This document shows positions 9,351 through 18,803 of a stretch of 64,000 nucleotides of DNA, in pieces; the stretch's first letter is position 1, and the number at the start of each line of letters is the position of its first letter. The position numbers and the translations under genes were made by a program. The stretch comes from Bacillota bacterium. Its GTDB lineage: Bacteria; Bacillota; Clostridia; Lachnospirales; Lachnospiraceae. The stretch lies in NCBI GenBank assembly GCA_023399455.1, contig JAEWPN010000093.1, forward strand, positions 10,559-74,558, in the 5' to 3' direction. Under the pieces are notes generated by a model. It did not search any database, had not been told where the DNA came from, and saw nothing but the letters and a program-made list of their open reading frames with translations.

Positions 9351-10022
9351 TTATTCGGATTTCATTTTAATTATTTTAATTTTATGTGACTCTATATCAA
9401 ATAATGCCACAATTGCTTCAGTAATATTTTTCCTTACCTCAGGTTTGTCACCTCCCTGAACTACGACCACTACACCTTCTATTTCGGGCTGTAAGGTTTT
9501 CACTACATAAGGTGTGCTGCTTCCGTCGCTTTCTTTCACATATACTGTTTCTTCCTGAATATCGGATGCTTCTATATTTCTGCTTCCGCCCCCTGCATCG
9601 TTTTCTGCCGTAGTACTCTTCGTCTCCGGAATATCCTTCTCCACAACGGCCTCCTTCGAGGTACCCGCCGTTATTGCCACCTTTGCTTTTCCAGCCCCCT
9701 CCATTGAGGAAATTACCTGTTCTAATTTATTCTCCATATATTGCTCATATGCCTCAGCATCTCCTTTTATGGATGCCGGGGCATATATTTCTTCGTTATT
9801 AATATTTTCTTCCGACTCTGCGTCCTGCGTTACTTTCATTTTATCCGAATCCATGCTCCATATTCCTGAGTCCTTAGAATTTTTTTCCGAGGTCTGGGCG
9901 GTGGGAAGCGCAATGATAATAAGCAGGATTCCTGCAAGAATAAAAATAACGAACTGATCCTTCCCCGGCCGTTTTCCCTCTTTAATTTTTTTCCATATGC
10001 CGATTTTATTTTCTCCTTCCAC
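9351..10022 (-). CDS. spoIIIAG: Stage III sporulation protein AG
   Basis: Single-pass membrane protein, 223 residues, with a ring-forming C-terminal domain in the sporulation channel. The start is GTG with an AGGAGG ribosome site 5 bases upstream. A transmembrane helix spans about residues 24-42 (FVIFILAGILLIIIALPTA). The C-terminal part contains YMENKLEQVISSMEGAGKAKVAITA and the PEIEGVVVVVQGG block found in SpoIIIAG. It is placed between AF and AH, as in all spoIIIA operons. Confidence 0.93.
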   Translation of the reverse strand: MEGENKIGIWKKIKEGKRPGKDQFVIFILAGILLIIIALPTAQTSEKNSKDSGIWSMDSDKMKVTQDAESEENINNEEIYAPASIKGDAEAYEQYMENKLEQVISSMEGAGKAKVAITAGTSKEAVVEKDIPETKSTTAENDAGGGSRNIEASDIQEETVYVKESDGSSTPYVVKTLQPEIEGVVVVVQGGDKPEVRKNITEAIVALFDIESHKIKIIKMKSE

Positions 10023-10031
10023 CAGAGCCTC

Positions 10032-10700
10032 CTATTCCACGATTATTTCCACGTATGATTCATCCGTTCCCAAACGGCTGCAGAATTCTTTTTTCATTTC
10101 TGCTATTTCTCCTGCCTCTTCGCCTTCTGCATTCATATATGATCCTTCTGCTTCTTTTTTATCTCCATTCGAATATGTTTCTGTTTCTTCCGAAAAAGAA
10201 TCTGAAACTTTCACGTCAATCTTCACCTCATCTACCATATCAATACCATAGCCACTGCCTTTTTCTACACCAGCAACTCCTACATATCCACTCTTTTCAT
10301 GAAATATCTTTACCTTAAGTTTAGGCGGCTCTTCATATAAAAAGACCTCTCTTACCCCATATCCATAATTTTCCGCGATCTCCTCCAGATTCTTTTTGAT
10401 TTCTTCCTGAAGTGCCTGCGTAAGTTCTCCATCTTCCTCTTCTTCATATACGATTTCGGCATCCTCCATCGCCTTATCCATTTCTATTTGAAATTCCTCT
10501 ATGGCCGACCATATTTCTCCGTTGTCTGCCCCTAAAAGCAATGCTCTTACAGGAACAATAAACTGTGCCAATATCATGATACCGACCAAAATTTTCACAT
10601 ACCTTTCATAGGATTTCTCTGCCGCAAAGTGCAGAATGCTCTGTGCACATATAATAAAAATTCCTATACGTTTCATGAATTCCAAAAAAGAATATCCCAC
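10032..10700 (-). CDS. spoIIIAF: Stage III sporulation protein AF
   Basis: Membrane protein of the spoIIIA channel, 222 residues. Two hydrophobic segments sit in the first 60 residues, followed by a soluble domain with KVKIFHEKSG and, at the C-terminus, CSRLGTDESYVEIIVE. The start is GTG with AAGGGG 9 bases upstream. Three bases separate it from the AE stop. The identification leans on gene order as well as sequence, since AF is poorly conserved. Confidence 0.9.
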   Translation of the reverse strand: MGYSFLEFMKRIGIFIICAQSILHFAAEKSYERYVKILVGIMILAQFIVPVRALLLGADNGEIWSAIEEFQIEMDKAMEDAEIVYEEEEDGELTQALQEEIKKNLEEIAENYGYGVREVFLYEEPPKLKVKIFHEKSGYVGVAGVEKGSGYGIDMVDEVKIDVKVSDSFSEETETYSNGDKKEAEGSYMNAEGEEAGEIAEMKKEFCSRLGTDESYVEIIVE

Positions 10701-10702
10701 AG

Positions 10703-11869
10703 TTACATCCCCTTACCCGTCGTATATGCAACGACCGCTATTGTAATGATAAACAGTGCCACCGATGTAAATGTCGTGCGAAACAGCAAAAAACTTCCGT
10801 CCCCCACCCTGTCCGTACATCCCGTAATTCTCTTATCGCTTACAATTCCAACTAACGCCGCACTTCCTTTCATAATGCAGGCAATGATAAACAGCTTTGC
10901 CAAGGGAATAAGGCAAATAGCGAGAAGCAGGAGCAGCATGAGAATGCCGATGCTGTTTTTTATAAGTACGGCAGAACCTATGAGCATTTCTGTTACTCCC
11001 TCCGCAAGATTTCCAATTCCCGGTATGGCAGATACCGCTTTCTTCACTGCTGTCGCTCTAAGCGAATCTATAACAGGTGTTATCATTGATTGAAATAAGC
11101 TCAAACCCGTGATTGCTCCCATTGCCACTTTAAGCCCCAGCACAATTCCTTTTTTTAAAAACTCCAGCATAAGGGTAAGCCGTTCCTCCGCCCATATTCC
11201 ATTCATCAAGGCTAGCAGCACGTAGCTGTATATAAGAGGCATCATAATACATAACAGTAGTTTTTCTACTCCATATACCAAGAATAACGTAAATTGGTAA
11301 TATACTGCAGCTGTTGCCGCTCCGGTAGCCGCTCCGATTGCCATGAAATAAGTGGGAATGAACATCTTGATGAACAGCACAATATTTTCCACTGCCCCGG
11401 AAGCAATTTCAGCCGCAGCCAGAAATGACTTCATTAGCACCGCCATCAGCAGTAAGTAGAGAAAGTAAAAGCCGATATCCGCTATCTGATGACTTTTGAA
11501 CATATCGGAGAAATTGGAGAAAAGTGCTGAAATAATGCCCAGAATTAAAATGGACACGAAGATGTTTCTCATTCCGGCCAGCTCGTTAAAGAGCATTCCC
11601 TTTACTCCGTCCCAAAGCAGTTTGATAGCGTTCCATATATCCCCCTTCAATATACTGGACAAGACCTCTTGTACGTCAAATTCATAATTGGGCAGTATCC
11701 GGTCCAGATTATCAGATATTTCATCCATTCCATATTCTCCCCATATATTGGAAAAATCCACCGCGGCCTCCGCGGCATATACAGGCCTGTCCATGAAAAA
11801 AGAAAGAGCTAACACGAGCACTGCGCTGAGCAATATTTTTTTCATTATCCTCTTCCTATTTTTATTCAT
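10703..11869 (-). CDS. spoIIIAE: Stage III sporulation protein AE
   Basis: Large polytopic membrane protein of the SpoIIIA complex, 388 residues, with an N-terminal signal sequence (ILLSAVLVLALSFFMDRPVYA) and about seven further hydrophobic segments. Conserved blocks include PTYFMAIGAATGAATAAVYYQ and SAIPGIGNLAEGVTEMLIGSAVLIKNSIG. Its start overlaps the AD stop by 4 bases (ATGA). In B. subtilis the operon is needed for late sigma-G activity in the forespore. Confidence 0.95.
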   Translation of the reverse strand: MNKNRKRIMKKILLSAVLVLALSFFMDRPVYAAEAAVDFSNIWGEYGMDEISDNLDRILPNYEFDVQEVLSSILKGDIWNAIKLLWDGVKGMLFNELAGMRNIFVSILILGIISALFSNFSDMFKSHQIADIGFYFLYLLLMAVLMKSFLAAAEIASGAVENIVLFIKMFIPTYFMAIGAATGAATAAVYYQFTLFLVYGVEKLLLCIMMPLIYSYVLLALMNGIWAEERLTLMLEFLKKGIVLGLKVAMGAITGLSLFQSMITPVIDSLRATAVKKAVSAIPGIGNLAEGVTEMLIGSAVLIKNSIGILMLLLLLAICLIPLAKLFIIACIMKGSAALVGIVSDKRITGCTDRVGDGSFLLFRTTFTSVALFIITIAVVAYTTGKGM

Positions 11870-12252
11870 CCTGCAATCTCCTGAATACTTTTAATAATTG
11901 CCAGCAGAATCGGCATACCTGCAATAAGTACCGATAGCTTTCCAAAGATTTCCACCTGCCCGGCTATGGAAGAATATCCTGCATCTTTGCATATTCCTGA
12001 ACAAAACTCACAAATATAAGTGATGCCTATTACCTTAAGCAAGATCTGGAAATATGTATTATTGGCGTTCATATATTGCTTCAGTTCTCCCATACTGTTA
12101 AGCAATGAGCTAAGCCCCAGGACCGCCGCGGAAAAAATAATCAGGCACACGGCAAAGCCGATATATAGGCCGTATTCCTGCTTGTTCGATTTGAATTGCA
12201 AAGCAATCATAACACCTGCTATCCCTAACATTCCTACCTTTAGCACATCCAT
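11866..12252 (-). CDS. spoIIIAD: Stage III sporulation protein AD
   Basis: Small polytopic membrane protein, 128 residues when begun at the ATG at 12252 (MDVLKVGMLGIAG). The frame runs 27 codons further upstream, but this start matches family length and has an AAAGGA ribosome site about 10 bases before it. Four hydrophobic segments are visible, including VGMLGIAGVMIALQF and YGLYIGFAVCLIIFSAAVLGL. The gene lies between AC and AE with a 4-base overlap to AE. Confidence 0.92.
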   Translation of the reverse strand: MDVLKVGMLGIAGVMIALQFKSNKQEYGLYIGFAVCLIIFSAAVLGLSSLLNSMGELKQYMNANNTYFQILLKVIGITYICEFCSGICKDAGYSSIAGQVEIFGKLSVLIAGMPILLAIIKSIQEIAG

Positions 12253-12272
12253 AGAAATACCATTCCTTTCTA

Positions 12273-12467
12273 CTATAATTCGAATAGATTTTGAATCATG
12301 GTAAACAAATCGTAAATGTATGGAACGATCCATGTCAAAACGAGTATTAAGCCGGCCAGACTTATCAAAAAGGCATGCTCTTCCCTGCCGCTGTGCTTTA
12401 ATATCTGGCTCAAAATGGTTATCAATATTCCTACTGCCGCAATTTTAAATATTAGACTAACGCCCAT
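12273..12467 (-). CDS. spoIIIAC: Stage III sporulation protein AC
   Basis: Very small membrane protein of 64 residues with two hydrophobic helices separated by a short charged loop (LKHSGREEH), the hallmark SpoIIIAC organisation. It starts MGVSLIFKIAAVGIL. It sits 20 bases downstream of AB and 20 bases upstream of AD. Confidence 0.93.
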   Translation of the reverse strand: MGVSLIFKIAAVGILITILSQILKHSGREEHAFLISLAGLILVLTWIVPYIYDLFTMIQNLFEL

Positions 12468-12487
12468 ATTTCCCCCTTATGTACCGG

Positions 12488-13006
12488 TCATATTAGTATA
12501 ATGGCGACAAGCAGACCGCCCATTACGCTTAAACTCATAATTACCTTGCTTTTATTTATCATATCTTCTTCCAGCTTCTTCACCGACAGCTCCAGGCGAT
12601 GTAAATACTGCTCAATTGCTTCCGCCTGCATCTTCCCGTCCATATATCCGGCACAGTCTGCAAAGTCCAGACACACTCGCTTCTCTTCTTCAGACAGTGC
12701 CGTCCCTTTTAAACACTTTTTCATGCATTCCTTCCATATTTCAGAGAAAGAACATCCGTTATTTAATAGCATCTTTTCGTATATATCCTGAAAAGCTCTT
12801 CCGTAAGGCTCTTTTATCCTGCTCCCTATTCTCCGGCAAGCTTCCGGCAAAGGTGCCTTGCTGTATGTAATTTCATTTTGCAGCATCTTGAATATCTGCT
12901 GTACCTGATATAATGCATTTAGATTATCTTTCATCCGGTTTTTCAGAGATAGGCCGAGCCCAAAGCTTCCACCCACCAAAAATATGATTCCTATCAACCG
13001 TAACAT
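12488..13006 (-). CDS. spoIIIAB: Stage III sporulation protein AB
   Basis: Membrane protein of 172 residues with a T2SF/GspF-like helical middle. A first transmembrane helix (LIGIIFLVGGSFGLGLS) and a C-terminal one (VIMSLSVMGGLLVAIILI) bracket a cytosolic helical region with YQVQQIFKMLQNEITYSKAPLPEA. It overlaps the spoIIIAA stop by 13 bases, so its translation is coupled to AA. Confidence 0.93.
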   Translation of the reverse strand: MLRLIGIIFLVGGSFGLGLSLKNRMKDNLNALYQVQQIFKMLQNEITYSKAPLPEACRRIGSRIKEPYGRAFQDIYEKMLLNNGCSFSEIWKECMKKCLKGTALSEEEKRVCLDFADCAGYMDGKMQAEAIEQYLHRLELSVKKLEEDMINKSKVIMSLSVMGGLLVAIILI

Positions 13007-13944
13007 AATTCGAAACTCCTGTTATAAATGGCTTTTATGCCACATCTTCCACCTACTTTTTCAAGCAATATGTAGCGCCCGAAACTTTTATTTTTCTTTA
13101 AATCGAATAAAAAACTCTTATTCATTACATCCTCCAAAGAATCCCCGTGTATAGTAGCTATTACTTTGCTCCCGCACTGCATGACCTGATATACCGCTTT
13201 CATGTCCTCCTCACATCCCAGCTCGTCTACTGCTACCGCCTGAGGGGACATAGATCTGATCAGCATCATCATTCCCAGGACCTTCGGGCAGGCGTCCAAA
13301 ATATCCGTTCTCATCCCAATGTCGTTTTGAGGTCTTCCAAGATAACTGCCTGCAATTTCCGAGCGCTCGTCCACTACCCCCACCGCCATCCCTTTTCCAT
13401 AGAGGTTCCCGTCGGATATCTGCCTTATCATATCCCGAAGCAGTGTGGTCTTTCCACAGCCTGGCGGAGAAATGAGTAAAGCATTAAGCAGTCTTCCCTC
13501 TTCGTATATATATGGAAGCAGCATATCTGCCGCTCCTTTGATTTCATGGGAAATACGTATGTTCATATAGCTTATATGCTTCATATTTCGTATAATATTG
13601 TTTTCCTGCAATATAACTTGTCCGGCAAGTCCGATTCTATGCCCTCCGGGTATAGTAAGAAATCCTTGTTTTATTTCATCAGCAAAAGCATACACAGAAT
13701 ATTCGCATATGTGATTCAATATAGCTTCCATATCCCTTTCTGACATGAGGCATGCACCCTCCTGCTGTCTCGTGACCTGTCCATCCTCCGATAGATACCA
13801 TTCCTCATTTTGAAGAATAACGATGACTTCTCTGCCGATTCTAAGCCTTATTTCCTGCAGATTATCGGCTTGCTTTATAACGATTCCCCACTTGTCCCTC
13901 ATATAATCGGGAAATATATGCAGAATTTCTTCTCCCTTTGCCAC
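12994..13944 (-). CDS. spoIIIAA: Stage III sporulation protein AA (AAA-type ATPase)
   Basis: Secretion-ATPase-like protein, 316 residues from the GTG at 13944. Walker A is visible as ISPPGCGKTTLLRD, with a downstream GVVDERSEIAGSYLGRPQNDIG block and VAVDELGCEED (Walker B). It is thought to energise assembly or function of the SpoIIIA channel. An upstream in-frame ATG at 14058 is rejected: the GTG has GGAGG 9 bases upstream and gives the normal protein N-terminus (GEEILHIFPDYMRD), and the promoter-like sequence lies between the two. Confidence 0.93.
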   Translation of the reverse strand: MAKGEEILHIFPDYMRDKWGIVIKQADNLQEIRLRIGREVIVILQNEEWYLSEDGQVTRQQEGACLMSERDMEAILNHICEYSVYAFADEIKQGFLTIPGGHRIGLAGQVILQENNIIRNMKHISYMNIRISHEIKGAADMLLPYIYEEGRLLNALLISPPGCGKTTLLRDMIRQISDGNLYGKGMAVGVVDERSEIAGSYLGRPQNDIGMRTDILDACPKVLGMMMLIRSMSPQAVAVDELGCEEDMKAVYQVMQCGSKVIATIHGDSLEDVMNKSFLFDLKKNKSFGRYILLEKVGGRCGIKAIYNRSFELCYG

Positions 13945-13971
13945 GCGCCTTCGCCTCCGTCCTCTTATCTC

Positions 13972-13999
13972 AATATATGAAATGTTGTCCAAGTTATTC
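13972..13999 (-). promoter_or_regulatory. Sigma-E-like promoter of the spoIIIA operon
   Basis: On the minus strand GAATAAC (13999-13993) is followed after 13 bases by CATATATT (13979-13972). This fits the mother-cell sigma-E pattern (about KMATATT, 13-15 bases, CATACANT). The inferred start site lies roughly 20 bases before the GTG of spoIIIAA. The spoIIIA operon is sigma-E dependent in B. subtilis, so function and sequence agree; the site itself is a sequence match only. Confidence 0.55.
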
Positions 14000-14064
14000 C
14001 AAATTTTTTGTATCAAAAAAAATACATCCATTTTTTGAATTTCCATAGACAATATCATTTGCAG

Positions 14065-14080
14065 GTGATATGATTATCAC
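14065..14080. promoter_or_regulatory. Palindromic operator candidate upstream of grcA-like gene
   Basis: GTGATA-TGAT-TATCAC is a perfect 6+6 bp inverted repeat with a 4-base centre, 58 bases before the plus-strand ATG. It resembles the general form of CRP/FNR-family sites, but the spacing does not match the classic FNR (TTGAT-N4-ATCAA) or CRP (TGTGA-N6-TCACA) arrangement. Because the gene encodes an anaerobic glycyl-radical protein, a redox or oxygen-responsive regulator is a reasonable guess. Confidence 0.4.
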
Positions 14081-14138
14081 ATAAAACAGTAACGATTATT
14101 ATTATCAAAACATATAAATAGAAAGAGAGGTATTTTTT

Positions 14139-14378
14139 ATGACAAACTCATCTCAAATTGATAACTTAGTAAGCTTATTGGACGGCTATGCAGAAAAAGG
14201 CGGTCACCACCTGAATGTCAATGTATTGAATAAAGATACGCTCCTGGATGCTCAGAAGCATCCGGAAAAATATCCTCAGCTGACTATCCGCGTCAGCGGC
14301 TATGCGGTTAATTTTATTAAATTAACGCCCGAGCAGCAAAATGACGTTATAAGCAGAACCTTCCATGAAATCATCTAA
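14139..14378 (+). CDS. grcA: Short autonomous glycyl-radical cofactor (GrcA/YfiD-like)
   Basis: A 79-residue protein that is almost entirely the C-terminal glycyl-radical domain of pyruvate formate-lyase. Seen: [22 protein letters not shown] at residues 21-42 and the radical loop RVSGYAV at 51-57 (Gly54), followed by [13 protein letters not shown]. In E. coli, YfiD (127 residues) repairs oxygen-cleaved PFL by supplying this domain; this version lacks YfiD's N-terminal region. An AGAGAGG ribosome site precedes the ATG. It is the only clear plus-strand gene here, faces the YyaL-like gene across a shared terminator and has a palindromic site upstream. Function as a PFL spare part is inferred from homology. 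The activase and PFL itself are not in the window. Confidence 0.88.
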   Translation: MTNSSQIDNLVSLLDGYAEKGGHHLNVNVLNKDTLLDAQKHPEKYPQLTIRVSGYAVNFIKLTPEQQNDVISRTFHEII

Positions 14379-14404
14379 TTCTCCTCTATGCGATAGAATT
14401 ACAG

Positions 14405-14441
14405 AAAAGTCTGCCGTACTGAATTTGTACGACAGACTTTT
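14405..14441. terminator. Bidirectional terminator between grcA and yyaL-like gene
   Basis: A 15-base stem with one mismatch (AAAAGTCTGCCGTAC, 7-base loop, GTACGACAGACTTTT) has T-rich tails on both strands, serving two convergent genes. Confidence 0.85.
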
Positions 14442-14457
14442 ATTGTTGAAATCACCT

Positions 14458-16479
14458 TCAAGTGTGCAATTGATCAAATAATGCCGGAAGATTGTTAAAC
14501 GGTGCGGAACAAACACCGTTATGACACAAGTAATACGTCGTTCCAGTTTCCGGAATCGGATAGCTTGACGTAAAAGGGGCTGCACGTTCCAATTCATCCT
14601 TATTTTCATTTGTTTTAATGAGTAATGACAAATTGGGTAAAGGTGTTCTTTTCAAACAGGTGACTAATTCCTTTGGAACATTTTTTTCCGAAGTTACACA
14701 GACAAGTTCAAAAGAAGAATAAACTGCCTGAGAGACCGCAAGCAACGCCATGCTGTGTCCGGCAGGATAATCCTGTATTGCACCGGCTAAAAAGCAAAAT
14801 TGCCGGTAACTCATTTGCTGCCACTTTGTATCACCTGTCAATTTTGAAAGGCATTCCAGCACAACTGCCGCTACCGAATTGCCGGATGGCATCGCCCCGT
14901 CATAAGTTTCTTTCGGACAACTGACCAACTGCTCACTATCTTTGGAATAGAGGAAAAATCCGCCTCGTTCCTGATCCCAGAATAGATCGGTCATCCGTTC
15001 TGAAATGTTGATAGCCTGCTGTAGATATTCAATTTCAAACGTGGCTTTATACAATTCAAGTAAGGCATAGGCATAAAACGCATAATCATCCAACTGACCG
15101 TCATGTGCCGCCTCACCTTCACGCCAACGAACCTTTAATTCACCATTCCCATCAGTCAGAGTATTTTGCAGAAAGTACTGCCCTTCCTTTGCTCTTTGTA
15201 TATATTCCGGTCTGCCAAACAGCCACCCCGCTTTTGCCAAAGCTGCGATCATAAGTGCATTCCACGAAGTAAGCACCTTATCATCTTTATGCAGCTTAGT
15301 ACGATTCAGTCGGTAAGTGTACAGCTTATGAGAAAGTTCTTTTATACAGGAATCCCCCTCGGTATATTTAGGATTGTCCAGTAAATTTAAAATGTTCATT
15401 CCTTCGAAATTCCCATGCTCAGTGATCCCATACCATAAGCAGAAAATGTCTCCGTCCTGTTCACCCAATATATTAAATACTTCCCGTTTTGTAAATACAT
15501 AATATTTACCCTCGACACCATCGCTGTCTGCATCTTGTCCGCAATAAAACCCACCTTTTTCATCATGCAGTTCGCGCATCACATAATCCAGAGTACGTTC
15601 TGCTACCATTTGGAAAAATATATCATTGGTGATATGGTATGCATCCAAATAGGCAAGCGTGAGCAAGGCATTGTCATAGAGCATTTTTTCGAAATGAGGT
15701 ATAAGCCATTTTTCATCGGTGGAATAGCGGGAGAAACCGCCGCCAAGGTGGTCGAATATACCGCCGCGGAACATTTGAGTAAGCGAGTGCTTTACCATTT
15801 CTAACGCGGAAGAGTCTTTCTCCAGCAGAGAATAACGTAAAAGGAATAACAAATTGTGCGGTGCCGGGAATTTGGGGGCTGTTCCGAATCCTCCCCACTG
15901 CGTATCATATATTCTCTTAAATTGTTCAGCCGCTTTTGCCAAAAGAGCTTTATCAGGTTCCATGTTCTTTCCGAGGATTCCCTGCTGTTCATTTAATAAA
16001 GCTGTAACTTGTTCTCCCTTTGAAAGAAGCATCTTCCGGTCCGTTTCCCACAACTGTTTGACCGCTGTTAATAGTTCCATAAGTCCCATTCTGCCATAGG
16101 CTGCCGTTTTAGGCAAATAGGTTCCGGCCCAGAATGGTTTTTGCGCCGGCGTCATGATAACAGTGAGGGGCCAGCCGCCTGATCCGGTGAGCATTTGACA
16201 TGCCGCCATATAGACTGCATCAATATCAGGACGTTCCTCTCGATCTACCTTGATACAGATATAATCGCCGTTAAGGACTGCCGCTACATCGGCATCCTCA
16301 AAGGATTCATGCGCCATGACATGACACCAGTGGCAGGTACTGTATCCAATACTTAAAAAAACAGGTTTGTCTTCTCGTGCTGCCCGCTCAAAGGCCTCCG
16401 GCTCCCAGGGAAACCAGTTTACAGGATTCGCGGCATGCTGGAGCAGATAGGGGGATTTTTCTTTACCTAATTTATTCAA
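14458..16479 (-). CDS. Thioredoxin-domain protein of the YyaL/DUF255 (SSP411) family
   Basis: Protein of 673 residues with an N-terminal thioredoxin-like domain ([17 protein letters not shown], then the CxxC-type site [17 protein letters not shown] near residues 47-62) and a long six-hairpin/glycosidase-like helical region ([47 protein letters not shown]). No biochemical function is firmly assigned to the family. The start is TTG, supported by GGAGG 7 bases upstream. It is monocistronic, ending at the shared terminator. The 197 bases upstream (16480-16676) are very AT-rich and hold the pnp terminator. Confidence 0.92.
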   Translation of the reverse strand: MNKLGKEKSPYLLQHAANPVNWFPWEPEAFERAAREDKPVFLSIGYSTCHWCHVMAHESFEDADVAAVLNGDYICIKVDREERPDIDAVYMAACQMLTGSGGWPLTVIMTPAQKPFWAGTYLPKTAAYGRMGLMELLTAVKQLWETDRKMLLSKGEQVTALLNEQQGILGKNMEPDKALLAKAAEQFKRIYDTQWGGFGTAPKFPAPHNLLFLLRYSLLEKDSSALEMVKHSLTQMFRGGIFDHLGGGFSRYSTDEKWLIPHFEKMLYDNALLTLAYLDAYHITNDIFFQMVAERTLDYVMRELHDEKGGFYCGQDADSDGVEGKYYVFTKREVFNILGEQDGDIFCLWYGITEHGNFEGMNILNLLDNPKYTEGDSCIKELSHKLYTYRLNRTKLHKDDKVLTSWNALMIAALAKAGWLFGRPEYIQRAKEGQYFLQNTLTDGNGELKVRWREGEAAHDGQLDDYAFYAYALLELYKATFEIEYLQQAINISERMTDLFWDQERGGFFLYSKDSEQLVSCPKETYDGAMPSGNSVAAVVLECLSKLTGDTKWQQMSYRQFCFLAGAIQDYPAGHSMALLAVSQAVYSSFELVCVTSEKNVPKELVTCLKRTPLPNLSLLIKTNENKDELERAAPFTSSYPIPETGTTYYLCHNGVCSAPFNNLPALFDQLHT

Positions 16480-16614
16480 ACTGATTCCTCCGATAACTTT
16501 TTATTCCACCACGTGAAAAGGTGTTATTTGAATATACAAATCTATTTATTTTCAGTATTCATATTATATTAATTCTTATTCGTTTTTTATTTATATAAAT
16601 GATTTTAATCTCAA

Positions 16615-16648
16615 TAAAAAAAGGAAGCTTTATACATCAAAGCTTCCT
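16615..16648 (-). terminator. Intrinsic terminator of pnp
   Basis: On the minus strand AGGAAGCTTT, a 7-base loop and AAAGCTTCCT form a perfect 10-bp stem followed by a run of T residues (plus-strand A run at 16616-16622). Confidence 0.85.
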
Positions 16649-16676
16649 CTTGTCATATTTATTGCTATCTCTTCAA

Positions 16677-18776
16677 TTATACCTGAGCTACGTCCTTCAT
16701 AGAAAAGCTGAGTCTTCCCATCTTATCCTTGCCAAGGCATACTACCGTCACCTTGTCTCCGAGAGACAGTACATCCTCCACACGATTGATTCTTTCTTTT
16801 GCAATCTTGGAAATATGAACCATTCCTTCTTTACCCGGCGCAAATTCCACAAATGCTCCGAAATCCTTTATGCTGACAACCGTCCCTTTGAAAATCTGTC
16901 CTTCTTCAAAGTCAGTCGTGATGATTTTAACAATTTCCACCGCTTTATCCATCATCTCGGCATCTGTACCGCAGATAGATACTTTTCCATCGTCGGTAAT
17001 ATCGATCTTAACGCCGGTACGCGCAATAATTTCATTAATGGTCTTGCCGCGCTGTCCTACCACATCACCGATTTTCTCCGGATCGATCTGAACAGAAATA
17101 ATCTTAGGTGCATACGGTCCCACTTCTTTTCTGGGTTCTGCGATAGCGGGAGTCATGATCTCGTTAAGAATATACTCTCTCGCTTCCTTCGTCTTTTGAA
17201 TCGCTTCCTCTACGATAGGTCTGGTCAAACCATGAATCTTAATATCCATCTGAATGGCAGTAATTCCATCATGAGTACCCGCTACTTTGAAGTCCATATC
17301 TCCAAAGAAATCTTCCAAGCCCTGAATATCCGTAAGCACGATATAGTCATCGTCGCCTTCTCCCGTCACAAGACCGCAGGAAATACCTGCAACCGGTCTG
17401 CGAATGGGAACTCCGGCAGCCATAAGGGACATGGTGGATGCACAGACAGACGCCTGAGAGGTAGAGCCATTGGATTCAAACGTCTCAGATACCGTACGGA
17501 TCGCATACGGGAATTCCTCTTCCGTAGGAAGTACCGGAATGAGAGCCTTCTCCGCCAGTGCTCCGTGTCCTATTTCCCGGCGTCCGGGCCCTCTGCTGGG
17601 CTTCGTCTCTCCTACGGAATAGGACGGGAAATTATAATGATGCATATATCTTTTATTTACTTCATTTTCATCCAAACCGTCAATTCTCTGCATATCAGAC
17701 AGGGGTGCCAGCGTCGTCACCGTACAAATCTGTGTCTGGCCGCGCGTAAACATCGCTGAACCATGCACTCTGGGAATCAAATCGATTTCGGCAGCAAGAT
17801 GTCTGATCTGCGTAATAGCACGACCGTCCGGACGCTTATGGTCCTTTAAAATCATCTTACGCACTGTCTTCTTCTCATACTGATAAATAGCTTCACCTAA
17901 AATAGCAAGCCACTCTTCGTTCTCCGCAAAGGCCTCTTCTAATTTTGCCGTAATTTTTCTTATATTCTCTTCACGCACCTGTTTCTCGTCCGTGAATACT
18001 GCTTCTTCCATTTCTTCAGGAGTTACTATTTTCTTCATCTCCTCGAACATTTCCGCCGGTACTGCACAGCTTGTATATTCGTGCTTCGCTTTTCCTACTT
18101 CGTCAACGATCTTGTTGATGAATGCGATCAGCGTCTGATTGATTTCATGGGCCATATAAATCGCTTCAATCATCTTACCTTCGGGTACCTCGTTAGCACC
18201 CGCCTCAATCATAATAACTTTTTCGGCGGTAGAAGCTACGGTAAGATTTAGATCACCGATTTTCCACTCCTCTTGGGAAGGGTTGATGACGAACTCACCG
18301 TCTATCATGCCTATCTGTGTCGTTGCGCACGGTCCGTCAAAGGGAATGTCTGAAATACATGTTGCAACTGCGGAACCGATCATAGCTACCAATTCAGGAC
18401 GGCAGGTCGGATCTACAGACATTACCATATTGTTGAGAGTGACATCATTTCTGTAATCCTTAGGGAAAAGAGGTCTCATCGGTCTGTCGATAACGCGGCT
18501 CGTCAAAATGGCGTTCTCAGAAGCCTTACCCTCTCTTTTATTAAAGCCACCGGGAATCTTTCCTACTGCGTATAATTTTTCTTCATATTCTACGCTTAAA
18601 GGGAAGAAATCGATTCCTTCTCTCGGCTTCTCAGAAGCCGTAGCCGTGCAAAGCACGGTAGTCTCACCATACTGCATGAACGCGCAGCCGTTTGCCTGCT
18701 TGCCGACTCTGTCTATATCGATGCTCAGAGTTCTGCCAGCAATATCCATTGTAAAAGTTTTGTAATTTTTTTCCAT
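16677..18776 (-). CDS. pnp: Polyribonucleotide nucleotidyltransferase (PNPase)
   Basis: Phosphorolytic 3'-5' exoribonuclease of 699 residues, normal length. Two RNase PH-like repeats are present (KIPGGFNKREGKASENAILTSR in the first; FTRGQTQICTVTTLAPLSD and SYSVGETKPSRGPGRREIGHG in the second), then a KH domain (IIARTGVKIDITDDGKVSI) and a C-terminal S1 domain (GTVVSIKDFGAFVEFAPGKEGMVHIS). It forms a trimer that degrades mRNA. It lies downstream of rpsO, the arrangement also seen in E. coli, separated by a terminator and a long leader hairpin that could mediate autoregulation. Confidence 0.98.
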   Translation of the reverse strand: MEKNYKTFTMDIAGRTLSIDIDRVGKQANGCAFMQYGETTVLCTATASEKPREGIDFFPLSVEYEEKLYAVGKIPGGFNKREGKASENAILTSRVIDRPMRPLFPKDYRNDVTLNNMVMSVDPTCRPELVAMIGSAVATCISDIPFDGPCATTQIGMIDGEFVINPSQEEWKIGDLNLTVASTAEKVIMIEAGANEVPEGKMIEAIYMAHEINQTLIAFINKIVDEVGKAKHEYTSCAVPAEMFEEMKKIVTPEEMEEAVFTDEKQVREENIRKITAKLEEAFAENEEWLAILGEAIYQYEKKTVRKMILKDHKRPDGRAITQIRHLAAEIDLIPRVHGSAMFTRGQTQICTVTTLAPLSDMQRIDGLDENEVNKRYMHHYNFPSYSVGETKPSRGPGRREIGHGALAEKALIPVLPTEEEFPYAIRTVSETFESNGSTSQASVCASTMSLMAAGVPIRRPVAGISCGLVTGEGDDDYIVLTDIQGLEDFFGDMDFKVAGTHDGITAIQMDIKIHGLTRPIVEEAIQKTKEAREYILNEIMTPAIAEPRKEVGPYAPKIISVQIDPEKIGDVVGQRGKTINEIIARTGVKIDITDDGKVSICGTDAEMMDKAVEIVKIITTDFEEGQIFKGTVVSIKDFGAFVEFAPGKEGMVHISKIAKERINRVEDVLSLGDKVTVVCLGKDKMGRLSFSMKDVAQV

Positions 18777-18803
18777 TTACTCTTTTTCTCCTTTTTTATA
18801 CTT

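Noticed and set aside
14086..14093. AACAGTAAC fragments near 14.09, 29.43 and TTACTGTTAC near 50.8 kb as further copies of the MITE-like element
   Set aside because: Only about 9 bases match the terminal repeat, without a partner repeat or duplication; expected by chance in AT-rich spacers.
16599..17759. A 386-codon plus-strand open frame opposite pnp
   Set aside because: It lies fully within the antisense of an unmistakable PNPase gene and its translation has no domain-like pattern.
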